64,000 bases of DNA from Laburnicola sp. R22_1 (lineage: Eukaryota > Ascomycota > Dothideomycetes > Pleosporales > Didymosphaeriaceae), in contig JACONQ010000011.1 in the NCBI GenBank assembly GCA_014281115.1, positions 1,550,001 to 1,614,000 of the forward strand, given 5' to 3'. A model generated the notes under the pieces. The model had not been told where the DNA came from. It made no database searches and saw only the letters and a program-made list of their open reading frames with translations. Position numbers and translations under genes: made by a program. Each line of letters opens with the position of its first letter. The first letter of the stretch is position 1. Shown piece after piece: positions 1-11,000 of this stretch.

Positions 1-1490
1 AAAATTTGCTTATTCTAATAGGCGTAAAGGACAAGCTTAATTTTGCCTTCTTAATTAGATAATAACGCGTTGTGTTATTAAGACATTATAATTCATAATA
101 AAGTGTTGTAGTCTTAGCAAAAACTGTCCGGCAGACTAATTTATTCGGGCTACTAATAGAATATATTATATCTTATTATTATTATGGCAAAGTGGTAAGC
201 TAATAATAAAATCTATTAAGATTAATTTCTAGTAATAGTCTAGAATTAGTAGTGGGTAGAGCAAATTATATTTAGTGTTATAGTATAGTTTACTATAGTA
301 GCAAGATATATAGGTATAAATATAGTAGACAATAGTGTGTGTTATATATAGCTAGTAATACTAGTAACTAACACACTTATAAGTACCCTTATAACTAATA
401 TATCTAGTAGTAATACTATTATAGGCCTGCTTAAGAATTTGCGTATAAAGTTCTTTGTTATCTAAGATATATAGTTAGTCTTTATCGTATAGTAGACTAT
501 TACTTAGTTAATAACCTACAACTTTAATTCTAAGTCTTTGCTTAAGAAGCTGCTCTAGTAACTATTATATCTTGGCTTTAATAGTAGTAATAATGTCCTA
601 AACTATCTTATTAGAGATATAAGTAGTCTTAATATTTTTAAGTAATTGCGCTGTTTCTTTTATAGTTATTATGGCTATAGTAGTGGGTTTATTATTATTG
701 GCTACTAGTTTCGTAATATAATATAGTATAGTCGCGAATTATATACTAGAGTAACAACTTTTATTTAATAAAGTATAGGTAGCGACAATTGCGTAATATA
801 AACCTTTACCCTTAAAGATTTCTAGTTATAAGACTATCTAAACTTAGTGTTACTAGTAAGCATTATTATTATCTTTAGGCAGATTACTAAATTGCCTAGT
901 AAGCGTGTTAAGTTTTATATCTTGTTTTTCTAGATAGTATTAAATACAAAAGTTAAACGTAGCTAGAAACTCTACCTATTGCGCTTATTATTAGTTAAGC
1001 TGTTTACTAGTTATAACATACTCTAAAGCTAAGTAATTAGTAATAATATTAATAGGATCTTAGGTTTCTAATAGTTTGGATATCTATTTCTTAAAGGCTT
1101 ATACTATAACTAGTAGTTTCTTGTTATAGATCTTATAATTGCATTCTATAGAATTTATTTTGTGTAATAAGTATATAATAGGTTATAATATATCTAAATT
1201 ATCTTTTTATAATAAGACTATAGTAGTAACAAAGTTAGATACGTTTGTCTCTAACTAGGTTTCCTTATCTGGGTTAAAATAAACCAAAACTAGCGCAATT
1301 GCGAAGGCTTATTTAAGTGCCTTAAAAGTAGTTATAGCGAAAGAGCTAGGTTTAATAGGCTAGTCTTTTGGTGCATTTTCTTTTATAAGGTTAGTTAATA
1401 GATAGGCAATCTAACTAAATTCCTTAATAAATTATTAATAAAAGTTTACAAAATCTAAGAAAGCTTATATATTCTTAAGCAACCATAGTA
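1..1490 (-). mobile_element. RIP-degraded Ty3/Gypsy retrotransposon, 3' part of pol (left fragment)
   Basis: The DNA is very AT-rich, dense in TA and full of stops in all frames. Read on the minus strand, positions about 1461-1438 give FLDFVNFY followed by two stops, which corresponds to the Gypsy pol block normally written FLGF.NFYR, just after the RT palm. The preceding RT block (AYLDNIFIYS) lies on the other side of the younger element, at 8303-8274. This stretch and the one starting at 8092 are therefore halves of one element split by an insertion. RNase H and integrase remnants should lie in 1-1400, but I could not read any clean domain there. No functional protein can be made. Confidence 0.75.
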
Positions 1491-1495
1491 GCTAC
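1491..1495. repeat. Target-site duplication GCTAC (left copy)
   Basis: GCTAC directly precedes the left LTR and recurs at 8087-8091 directly after the right LTR. A 5-bp duplication is what Ty3/Gypsy integrases make, so this marks the exact insertion point inside the older element. Confidence 0.9.
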
Positions 1496-1711
1496 TGTGA
1501 GGACGGGCTCGGGCTTCCGCATTGTAGAGTGTTGATGGGATAGGTTGGCTCTATTTCAGCTACACTAGGATAAGGTAGAAAGGTAGATACAAGACGCGCA
1601 GGCGTAAAGAGGCGATGGTGGGGCGCTAGTCCTGTAAAGGCTAGCGCCTCGCGAGGCTGCCTTGTCGTTATGTGACTTGCGGCCAGCTCTCTGTGCACCG
1701 CAGCCGTCACA
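1496..1711 (-). repeat. 3' LTR (left copy)
   Basis: This is a 216-bp repeat matching 7871-8086 except for about three sites (near 1616, 1631 and 1669). At each, this copy has T where the other has C on the + strand. It starts TGTGA and ends GTCACA, giving TG...CA ends in both orientations. Confidence 0.93.
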
Positions 1712-1724
1712 TTACCCCCCTCTA
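1712..1724 (-). other. Polypurine tract of the chromovirus
   Basis: Read on the minus strand, AGAGGGGGGTAA directly abuts the 3' LTR. This is the expected position and composition of the plus-strand DNA primer of an LTR retrotransposon. Confidence 0.75.
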
Positions 1725-1753
1725 AGAGAGGCTCGTCCTCGAGTCTCGTATAG

Positions 1754-4700
1754 CTACTTCCTCGTCCGTGTTCTCTGTCCCAGCCCCTTACTTGCTGCCT
1801 TGTTGTCCTCGTCCGTCACTTGTACGTACTGCCCGTCCTTATATGCTCGCAGCCATGCTTCCAACTGTGCTGGAGGACCAGGTCGCTCTGGGTAGGCTTG
1901 GTGGTAGTCCCTGACTTTATGGGGCGCCCCTGCGAAGCCTTGGGCGTTGTACCATGTCGGGTCTGGGTCATGAGCGGTCCAGGAAGCTCTGTACTGCAGA
2001 CGCCCTCGATAGATGCGGCTGTTAAGTATCTTCTCTACCGGCCACTCAGGGTTGCCATCAACCTCAATTGGTTCCTTCTTAGGTTCAATCTGGCCTGGTA
2101 GTGAGTCTAAGGCGGCTTTCCGTAGACGGTCTGCGTGGAAGACGTCATGCATGCGCATGTATGGCGGTAGCTTGAGGCGATAGGAATGACCCCTCATCTC
2201 GATGATAGGGTAGGGGCCGTATATCTGCTGGTCGAGCTTTGAGCTAGGTCGGCCAGTTGTGAAGCCCTTAGGCGTAACGTAGACTTGGTCTCCTATTGTA
2301 AAATTGGGCTCACAGCGCTTCTTGTTTGCTTGCCGCGCTTGCCGCTGCTGCGCCTAAGCAATCCCTCTCTGAGCTATCTCTGTTGCTAGCTTTACAGCGT
2401 CATGTTAGGCCTTTGCGTAGTTCTGCGCCTCCTTATGGGACATGTGCTCGCGGGCAGATGGGGATGTCCTTGTACGTTCCTTCCAATCCTAGTGGTGGAC
2501 AGGTTGGTGACCAAACTCGATCTCAAATGGTGACAGGCCAGTGGTCTCGTGCGGCAGAATAGCCTGTGCCCAGTCCATACATGGCAACAGATCTGACCAG
2601 TTATCCTGATAGTAGTTGACAAAGGGCCGTAGGCGCTGGTCGAGGTACTGGTTCACAATCTCTGTGTTGCTGTTGGTTTGGGGGTGGTAGGCTATTGACA
2701 GCTTCTGCTTAACACCTATAAGGCGGCATAGCTCGTTCATAAATGTGGAGACGAATTGGGGGCCTCAGTCACAGACGATGGACCTTGGAGGGCCATAGAC
2801 ACGCCAGATGTAGCGGTAGTACATGTCGGCAGCTTGCTCAGCAGTAGTAGTCTTGTGGCAGGGTAGCGAGAAGCAACGCTTGCTCAGGCGGTCTACCACG
2901 ACGAAGGCACAGTCGTACCCCTTCTTGTCGGCTGGGAAGGACTTAAAGTCCATTGAGACGTCCTGCCATGCTCGATCAGGTATTGGCAGCGACTTGAGCA
3001 GTCCTGGAGTTCGATCGCGAGGGACATGGCTCCATCGGCAAGCCTTGCAGGCGGCGACGTACGTATCGACGTCTTTCTCCATGCCTGGCCAATAGTAGCG
3101 ATCCCGCAGTAGCTTTACAGTCTTTCTCTTGCCTGGGTGAGCAGTAGTCTGTGCTGCATGGACTGTTCGGATCAAGTGCGTGCGGAGGAAGTGAACAGCA
3201 GGGACGACTAGTCGGCCTTGGTGCAGGAGTAGTCCTTGCTCGTTCAGCTGCCAGGTGGCGCTGCCAGCTGACGCTTTCTCTCGCAGAGCTTGTATGCTAC
3301 CATGGCTTCGGTTAGCCTTAAGGGCTTGGTCAATGACGGCGTGCGGGTCATCAAGTGGGGGTGAGCTCATGAAGGTGTCTGAGGCCGCGACCTCGATACA
3401 GCTCTCTAGGCCTTGTGTAGTAAGCGAGGCTAGATGATTGTTGGTGGCCTGAATTATACTAATATCGAGCTGCTTGGCTTGCAGAAAGGCTTGCGTTCGA
3501 GCGGCTTGGTCCTTATCCTTCTGAGTCTTAAGTTCCTCTTGCTTGCGCGACAGCGCGTCGGCTACGACGTTGGCGGTTCCAGGGCGGTAGGAGAGGGTCA
3601 TGTTAAAGTCAGCTACTGTTATAGCCCAGCGCATTTGCCGTGGAGTGAGCTCTCGCTTAGTTGAGAAATACTTGAGTGCTCGGTGGTTAGTGAGGGCGCT
3701 GAATGGCTGAGGCGTCTAGAGGCCGATGAGCTGAGATCTCCACTCCTTAAGGCCGTAGATGACTGCCAGCATCTCTTTGTCGTGGATATCGTAGTTTATC
3801 TGTGGTCCGCTCATAGTCTTTAAATAGAAAGCTACTGGTCGCCAGAGGCCGTCGTCCTGTAGCTGGGAGAGTACGCCAGCTACGACTCCGTCGCTCGCAT
3901 CTGTCTCCATGCGCGTCTGGCGGTAGGGCGAGTAGTGGGCCAGAACATTGTCTGACAGCATGAGATCCTTAGCTTGCTGGAAGGCTGCCAGCTCGCGCCC
4001 GCCAAAGGCGTGCCATGCGCCCTTCTTGAGCAGCTTAGTGAGCGGCCAGATGATGCGCCCATAGTCCTTGAGGAAGGCTCGATAGAAGTTGCAGAACCCT
4101 AGGAAGGACTGTAGGCTTTTGACTGACATAGGGACTGGCCAGTCTCGTACAGCGGTGACCTTCTCAGGGTCCTTCTGTATACCCTCTGTGCTAATAATAA
4201 GACCTAGGAACTTTGTCTTTGTCACGGCGAATTCGCTCTTCTTGATGTCTGCTTGTAGGCCGGCGTCGTGGAGACGCTTAAGTACCTGAGCGACGTGCTC
4301 CTCGTGCTCTAGTGGGTCTTCTGAATATATAAGGATATCGTCCAGATATGCTGTGCAGAAGTCGTCAAACAGGCCATGCAAGACCTTGTTAATATACCGT
4401 TGGAAGGTTGCGGGGCTGTTGCAGAGGCCAAAGGGCAGCACATGGTACTTGTAGTTGCTGTATCGTGTGCGGAAAGTAGTTAGATCCTTGACCTCCTCGT
4501 TAAGGCGGATGCGGTAGAAGGCCTGTCGCACATCGAGCTTAGTGAATACCTTAGCGCGCGCGAGCCTAGTCAGGGTCTCTTGGATTAGCGGGATAGGGTA
4601 GGCGTCTTTCTTCGTGATTGCGTTAAGCTTGCGGTAGTCAACGCAGAAGCGCCACCCCCCTCCAGGCTTCTTAGCGAATAGGACAGGCGAGGCGTACGAG

Positions 4701-5815
4701 GCGTTACTGTGCGCGATGAAGCCTCGTCGCAGGTGGTCCTCAAGGTACGATTTCACGAGCTCTAGCTGCTCGAGAGACATGCTATACAGCGGGCTCGACG
4801 TCAACGTATTCTCAGAGGTCAGCTCAATGTTATGGTCAACGCCGTCGCGGTGCGGTGGCAGCTCGTCTGAGTCCTTTTTCGAGAAGTGGGCTAGGGTCGC
4901 GCCAGCGTAACCTAGGAAGGGCAACTTCTCTGCGATCAGTTGGCGGAGCTCCTCTTCTTGATCAGGTAGGTTTGGCAGAGCGTCCTTGCGATCCTGGATG
5001 AGCTGGTTTACTTCGTAGACGCTAATATGGCCTAGCACAGTGTCCTTTTGTCGTGCGTGCATCATAAAGGCAGCAGCTCCAATTGTATTGATCTCGAGGC
5101 CTACCTTGGCGAGGTCTTCGCGCGAGACAGGCTGGGGACGAGGTTGTCGCTTAGCCGGTTCTGGCGTCTGTCGCGGGTGGAGTTGCTCTTCCATCTTTCC
5201 AAGGTTCTCCCGCAGGGTAGCGCGCTGGGTTGAGCGTAGAGGTAGCTTACGAGCGCGCTGTACAATAGCTACGTCTATCTGCTTGTCGCGTCGGTCGGCA
5301 TCGGCTTGGTGCGAGGGGTTGATCTTTGAGGGCACGCCTTGCGTAGGGATAACGATATCACGCTTGCAGTCAACCCGTGCGCCATCTGGCCACTGGAGCT
5401 TCTTCTGCTTGCAGTTAATCCAGACGTCGGCATCCTCTAGGAGCTTGCGGCCGACTATAAGGTCGTGGCGACCGGTATTACAAAAGATAAAGTAGGTAGA
5501 GAGGCGGTGGTTGTCGATCACTAGGTCAGCTTGGATATACTCGTCTACCTGACCATTTGGTCGACTGTCGTAGCCTGCCAAGGGTATTGCTTCCATGCGG
5601 TGGATCGGGGCCTTGAGTCCTTTCTTAATCGTACGTAGATGCTTGAGGTGGACTAGGGCGTAGCTGCCGGCTCCAGTGTCGATGAGCGCGTTCAGCTTGA
5701 TTGCTAGCCCGCCTGTAGAGATGCGGCATGGTAGAATGAACTGACTTCCACTAAACAGCTGATCCCGTATGCTAAGGGCTCCTGTAGGTTGCTCTAGGGA
5801 GGAGACTTCCCCTAG
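1754..5815 (-). pseudogene. pol: Chromovirus pol (PR-RT-RNase H-IN-chromodomain) with five premature stops
   Basis: A single reading frame runs throughout, in the -1 frame relative to gag. The aspartic protease core is ALIDTGAGSY (about 5670). RT carries AYLDDILIYS (about 4330) and FLGFCNFYRAF (about 4090). RNase H and integrase follow, with an H-H-C-C zinc-binding region, a DFKSFPADKK stretch around the first catalytic Asp, and GPQFVSTF. The C-terminus carries a chromodomain starting near WPVEKILNSR. The frame is broken only by in-frame stops at 3716-3718, 2765-2767, 2489-2491, 2405-2407 and 2354-2356. Four look like CAG/CAA or CGA codons hit by C-to-T change. No stop lies in PR or RT. The copy is dead for integration but RT could in principle still be translated. 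Confidence 0.9.
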
Positions 5816-7086
5816 AGCGATACTTTTTCCGAGTCGCTGTCAGAGGATCCGTCTGCTGCGTCATAGAATGCCTCGTTGTCGGTGTCGGCTGGTAGCTCAA
5901 TAGCCTTCTGGTCGACAGGCTTGTCCGTACAATTGCGGGCGAGGTGACCAACCTTGTGACAACGGAAACAGGTAGGCTGATCTGCTGACGCCTGGATAGT
6001 GGCGGCTCTAGGCGGTGCCGTGGGAGTGGGTCGCTCGCGGTTGTGCCGTTCGGTTTTCTCAGCTCGGGCCGACGCTCTCCTGGCGTTGCTAATAGCGAGC
6101 TCCCTAGCGAGGTCTTGGGCGAGGTCAACGTAGACATCGTACTCCTCGCTGTGCTGTCGGCGAAAGACACCCATCTGCGTGCGTAGGGCGTCCGGTAACT
6201 TCTCGTGGAACTCCTCTACCCACTGGTCCGCTGGTAGGCCACGTTCCTGTGCGAGACGAAAGAAGTCGCCCTGGAAGGTAGCGAAGTTGGCTGGGTCTCG
6301 CAGGCGGAGCTCTTGGAAGGCACGTCGGGCGTTAAGCTTCTTGTGAGGGTCCCCGTATGTCTTCTCTAGGCGGCCCACAAGATAGAGGTAGTCGACCGGC
6401 TGATCGCTTGCTCGGATCGTACGTATGAGGGTGGACAGGTATTGATTTGCCGAACCGTCGGTACGCGTGCGCATGTACGAGACAATGTTGTTCTGAGTTG
6501 CCTGCTCGTCGACACCTTCGAACCAGTCTTGGTTAGCGCGCAGTTTGTCCTCTAGGCCGTCTCTCCATTGCTCGAAGGTGACCTCTTTGCCGTCCTTAAG
6601 CATTGGCGGGTCGGGAAAACGGGCTGAGCGGCTCCTGCTGTAGTTAATCGCTGGTTGCGAGGCAAGTGGAGTTGCTGGCGTGTATGTCGACTGCCGTGGC
6701 AGCGTATCGGCTCCGTCGTCTGATCCAGGTAGCCTAGGGCGTATTGGCGTCTGCGGTAGGGCTGTGAAGCGCAGCGTCTTTGAGTGCGCAGCTGGTGACG
6801 AGGCTAAGACTCCGCTAGCCTTCTCAGAGAGGAAGGATTTGCTGTGCTGGCTCGCAACCTTTACCTGGCCTCTAAGCGATTCAATTAACTCGTCCTTATC
6901 TGCTACTTGCTCGAGCGTGTCGTTGAGCAGCTGGCGTAGCTCGGCAAGCTCGTCCTTGGCCTCTACCAGCTCGGCTTCAGCCGTATTAAGCGCTTTGCCC
7001 AGCGTGTCCGCGTGGTCTCGGTACGCTAGGGCCTTGAGATGGCTGAGTTCTAGCTCGCGGGCCACTACTGGCTGTTCCAGCGTCAT
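5812..7086 (-). CDS. gag: Chromovirus Gag
   Basis: An intact 424-aa ORF. Residues about 25-90 are strongly heptad-like and rich in E, L and D, so probably coiled coil. The middle resembles the retrotransposon gag core, with a tract like FEQWRDGLEDKL. Near residue 380 there is one CCHC zinc knuckle, CFRCHKVGHLARNC, for RNA binding. The role is to form the virus-like particle that packages element RNA. The ORF ends a few bases inside the start of the pol frame. Pol is read in -1 relative to gag, and an A5 run (GGAAAAAG) lies about 12 nt before the gag stop. That arrangement suggests -1 frameshifting, but the run is not a perfect X-XXY-YYZ heptamer. The start ATG overlaps the stop of an upstream ORF as ATGA. 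Confidence 0.88.
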   Translation of the reverse strand: MTLEQPVVARELELSHLKALAYRDHADTLGKALNTAEAELVEAKDELAELRQLLNDTLEQVADKDELIESLRGQVKVASQHSKSFLSEKASGVLASSPAAHSKTLRFTALPQTPIRPRLPGSDDGADTLPRQSTYTPATPLASQPAINYSRSRSARFPDPPMLKDGKEVTFEQWRDGLEDKLRANQDWFEGVDEQATQNNIVSYMRTRTDGSANQYLSTLIRTIRASDQPVDYLYLVGRLEKTYGDPHKKLNARRAFQELRLRDPANFATFQGDFFRLAQERGLPADQWVEEFHEKLPDALRTQMGVFRRQHSEEYDVYVDLAQDLARELAISNARRASARAEKTERHNRERPTPTAPPRAATIQASADQPTCFRCHKVGHLARNCTDKPVDQKAIELPADTDNEAFYDAADGSSDSDSEKVSL

Positions 7087-7346
7087 GAGCTGGGGAGGGT
7101 AACCTCAATCTCCTGCGGTTCGTACTCCATAGTTCCCCAGACAGTGTGCCCCGTGCGCATTGTAAATGGTCTCTTCTTATGCCGTGCCTCGATGCGGCTC
7201 TGCTTGATCGCTCGGTCCTCTTTGAGCTCATTGTCGATATAGTAGGCTGCTCGGCACCTGAGAGCTTGGATAGGAGGTGTGTGGTCCTCCTTAGTCGCGA
7301 TTGCCTCGGGATCCACCCTCAGCTCGAGCCTAGAGAGCTTTCCCAT
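7083..7346 (-). CDS. Small ORF overlapping the gag start by ATGA
   Basis: An 87-aa ORF in the leader between the 5' LTR and gag. Its TGA stop shares bases with the gag ATG (ATGA at 7086-7083). The product is charged (DNELKEDRAIKQSR, RHKKRPFTMR) and I do not recognise it. It could be a leader peptide whose termination lets ribosomes restart at gag, a separate accessory protein, or chance. The tight stop/start overlap and absence of internal stops in an element otherwise showing mutations favour a real ORF, but this is inference. Confidence 0.45.
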   Translation of the reverse strand: MGKLSRLELRVDPEAIATKEDHTPPIQALRCRAAYYIDNELKEDRAIKQSRIEARHKKRPFTMRTGHTVWGTMEYEPQEIEVTLPSS

Positions 7347-7858
7347 ATCCCTTTTGTAGGTGCTGCTGGTAGGGCAGCTCTAGTCAGTGCTGCAGGTAAA
7401 GCAGCAGTGGTCGGTTCTCTCGCAGGGAGAGGGTGAGCGGGCGGTGCTCTTAATAGTCGATTCGGGGGGTTGTTTTTGTGTCCTCTCTCTTAGAGGCAGG
7501 GCCACCGTGGCTCTCTTCGCGTCTTCGCGGCAGGGGTGCGTCGTTAACTCTCTTCTGGCCTACCGCGTAGGGCTTATAGATCTGGTACTTTTTGAGCGCT
7601 CGTTCGTCAAGCAAGGGCGGCAGGCTGATCAGCTCTCCTGGCTGGCTGCGGCGTGCTATCTTCGAACCGTCCGTCAACTCCCTTCAAGCCGCGCTTGGTG
7701 GTATTAGGACTCGGGTGAGCAACCGTACTTCTGACGAACTAACGGCTCAGCGTAGTCGTACTGTACTGCTCGAGGTTGGTTGTCGTCGAGTCGTACACGC
7801 AGGTAGATCGATCGGTTTAACCAGATATTATGTCGCCGTCGCCAGCCAAGTAAGTGAG
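7347..7858 (-). other. Chromovirus 5' leader
   Basis: About 500 bases lie between the primer-binding site and the first recognised ORF. They hold a 75-aa ORF (7450-7677, minus strand) that I do not recognise. Packaging signals would be expected here, but none can be identified by eye. Confidence 0.4.
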
Positions 7859-7869
7859 ATCCTAGTGTA
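7859..7869 (-). other. Self-priming primer-binding site
   Basis: In the element sense, TACACTAGGAT starts one base after the 5' LTR end (LTR|T|TACACTAGGAT). Its exact 11-nt complement, ATCCTAGTGTA, occurs inside the LTR at 7946-7936, and again in the other LTR at 1571-1561. In Tf1/sushi-type elements the first 11 nt of the transcript fold back on the PBS to prime reverse transcription. The match here has the same length and position, and predicts the transcription start at about 7946. Confidence 0.75.
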
Positions 7870-7870
7870 A

Positions 7871-8086
7871 TGTGAGGACGGGCTCGGGCTTCCGCATTGT
7901 AGAGTGTTGATGGGATAGGTTGGCTCTATTTCAGCTACACTAGGATAAGGTAGAAAGGTAGATACAAGACGCGCAGGCGTAAAGAGGCGACGGTGGGGCG
8001 CTAGTCCCGTAAAGGCTAGCGCCTCGCGAGGCTGCCTTGTCGTCATGTGACTTGCGGCCAGCTCTCTGTGCACCGCAGCCGTCACA
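7871..8086 (-). repeat. 5' LTR (right copy)
   Basis: This 216-bp repeat pairs with 1496-1711. It contains the sequence complementary to the PBS at 7936-7946, which is the likely start of the R region and the transcript 5' end. Confidence 0.93.
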
Positions 8087-8091
8087 GCTAC
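8087..8091. repeat. Target-site duplication GCTAC (right copy)
   Basis: Identical to 1491-1495. See the left copy. Confidence 0.9.
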
Positions 8092-11000
8092 TAGTTATAA
8101 ACTACCTGTACCTTTTTAGAATCTTATTTAATACCTTTGGTTGTGAGAATAATTCTAAGGTACTTAATCTTCTTAACCTTAAACTAACACTTATTAATAT
8201 TTAAATATAGACCTACTTGCCCTAGTTTATTAATAATAGTCTATATATATCTAATATATTCCTCTTTAGTCTTACTATATATAAATATATTATCTAGGTA
8301 CGCTATATAAAAGTTATCTAGGTGTTATTATAGTATTTTATTAATATAAGTCTAAAAAGTAATAGGAGCGCTAGTAAGACTAAAGGGCATAATAGTATAC
8401 TTATATAAGCTGTAATAAGTTAGAAAAGCTATCTTTTCTTTATTACTCTCTTTAATGCGTATATTATTAAAACCTATAATAATATTTATAATAGATATAA
8501 ATCTTGTCTTATTTATACGCGCTAGCGTATTCTTTAGTAATAGTAGTGTATTGTAATTACGCTTTATAATAGCGTTAATTGCGTAGTAATTAATATAGAC
8601 GTGTAATTTACTTCCTGGTTTTTAATAATAAGAATGGATAACACGTACTAAGACGTACTTATTTGTAAGAAGCCCTTTATAGTTATTTTATTAATATATT
8701 TCTTAACTACTATAGTCTCTAGTTATATAAGGCTATAAATGTGTAGTTAGGGTGCTTTATTATTAACTAGGTTAATAGTATAATTAATCCTAGGGTAATA
8801 TAAAGCTAACTTATTAGCCTCCTTTAGATTAAAGTACTAATATTTATTATGCAGCTAATTAGGTAGTAGATACTTAAGTTTGTCTACTATTTATAGTTTA
8901 TTAACTATCTTTTTTATAAACTTATTATAATTAGTCTAACTATAAGTAGCTAAACTTATTATTACGTAGAATGTTTGCGTGTTGTAATCTCTATTTATTA
9001 GGTTGGGTGGTTAATCTAACTAGTTCTAGTTATAAGGCTCTAGCTATATAATAGAGTCTAAGTTATAGACAACTATTAGGTAAGCTACTTAGCTAGTAAT
9101 TAAGCTAATATTCTTGCAAGTTAAGATAGTAGGATATAATAAACTGGCGAGTAGCTTATTATAGCATATAGTTTTAGATAGCGCGTCTTTAAGATAATAA
9201 ACTAGGCAATAATATATATTAAATATTATAAACTAGTTATATAATCCTAGTTGCGGGTTATAAGCAAATATTTAATTAATGCCTAGAATAATATTAAAAA
9301 CACTAATATTAGTAATAAAGCATATTATAGTACTAGTGTAAGTACTATATTATATTCTAAGGTCTATAGCTTAACTAATCTTATTTATAACCTTACTATC
9401 TATAAGATATAGGGTAATGAGATTATTAATATTATATAGTTTTAGCTAGTGTTGTTTAATATATAAAGGACTGATAAAACTTACGCTGGCTTTAGTATTA
9501 GTAAGCTACTACACCTTTGCCCATTTCTAAAGTGTAGCTAGCTTAACTAAACAAGTGAACTAGAGTTATCTAGCTTTATTTAGTTTATTTATATTAATTG
9601 CGGAGATCTACTATATATACTATAAGTTAAGGCCGAGTTTTATATTTAATTTAAACTTATTAATCTTTTATTATACTACTATAAGATTCCTTTATATACG
9701 CTGTTATTATTGCTCTATTACGCAATTTTACTCTAGAGCTACTAAAAATATAACTTATTCTTATTCTTATAGTCTTAACCTTAACGCACATCTAGATTAT
9801 TATTAGTAACATTAGGCTTAGGTAACTTATTATAGAAACTATTATGTCTATATATTTTATATAGTTAGTTAGAGTTTATTTAAATGGCGTAGATATACTA
9901 CGCGTCTTTATAATTAATAGGGCCTAAGAGGATAATATAGAAATACTTAATATTCTTTACTAGAGTAATAGCATTATTATAATAGTTAGTGGTTGCGTCT
10001 ATTACTTAATATTTCGCTACACTGCACTTAAAGTAGGTATTAGCTTTGGCTAGTAGATCTAGTTTGCGTAATATACGCCTATAATTATTACGTCTAGTAG
10101 ACTTTATATATAGAGTAGATAAAGTAGTGTATATAGTAGTATTAGATTTAGTTATAGTTATATTTATTATGCGAGCTTTTAAGTAATTAGGTGCTATAGT
10201 TACAGAGGTTCCTAAACAACCTATTATGAATTTATAATTAAGGCGTTCTATATATAATACGCGTTTTATATAGAAGGTAAAAGACTTACTAAGAATAGAT
10301 AATATATTAGTAGCGTGTATAATACGAGCATATATAAGCTAGCGGGCATAATTTATTAGCAAATAATTAGGTATACTAAGATAGTTAATAATAGCTATAA
10401 ATTACGCGTGCTAGTCTATAAGAGTCTCTCTAGGACCTTGGGCTAGGATATTACCTATAATCTTTTCCTGGGCGTCTAATAGTTTGTTTTCTAACAAATA
10501 GATCTTATTAAGATAATTAAGTATATTGGCTATAGTTATGACGGTCTTAAAATATAGGTATATAAGAGTCTAAGCCCTTCCCTTAAGTTAGCTTTATAAA
10601 TATATAATATGTAGCTACTTTATAGGTAAAGTCTACAGTTTGTCTATTAACGCAATACGCTAGCGCTTATAGTTGTTCTTGTCCTTATTCTTACTAAAGA
10701 AAGAATTTACCTTAGATATTTAGATGCGTAAGTATTAGGAGTCTGCTATAAGTTCTAGTAATAGGCTTACTTTATAAGGAGGTAGTAGATAGGTTTATTA
10801 TTATATATGGCTTATATAGCTAATAGCACGCTTATTATAATATAATTTTAGGGCAAGAGAAAAATATATATAATTAAGCGACGGATTATTAGTAGGTGTA
10901 TAGCGAACTTCGATAGTTAGTAGTTACTTAATAGATAGAATAGGCTAATCTGCAAACTATTAGACATTATAAGACTAACTACGCGGTATAATATATACTA

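Larger units (their letters stand above)
1496..8086 (-). mobile_element. Near-complete Ty3/Gypsy chromovirus, lightly mutated
   Basis: The 6.6-kb element is bounded by 216-bp LTRs that begin TG and end CA and is flanked by a perfect 5-bp duplication. In sense order (right to left) it carries: 5' LTR, primer-binding site, an about 0.8-kb leader with small ORFs, gag, then protease, reverse transcriptase, RNase H, integrase and a chromodomain, then a polypurine tract and the 3' LTR. Chromodomain at the pol C-terminus and pol order PR-RT-RH-IN place it in the chromoviruses. The LTRs differ at about 3 of 216 positions, so it is young compared with the AT-rich element it sits in. Five in-frame nonsense codons in the 3' half of pol mean this copy is not autonomous. 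Confidence 0.93.
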
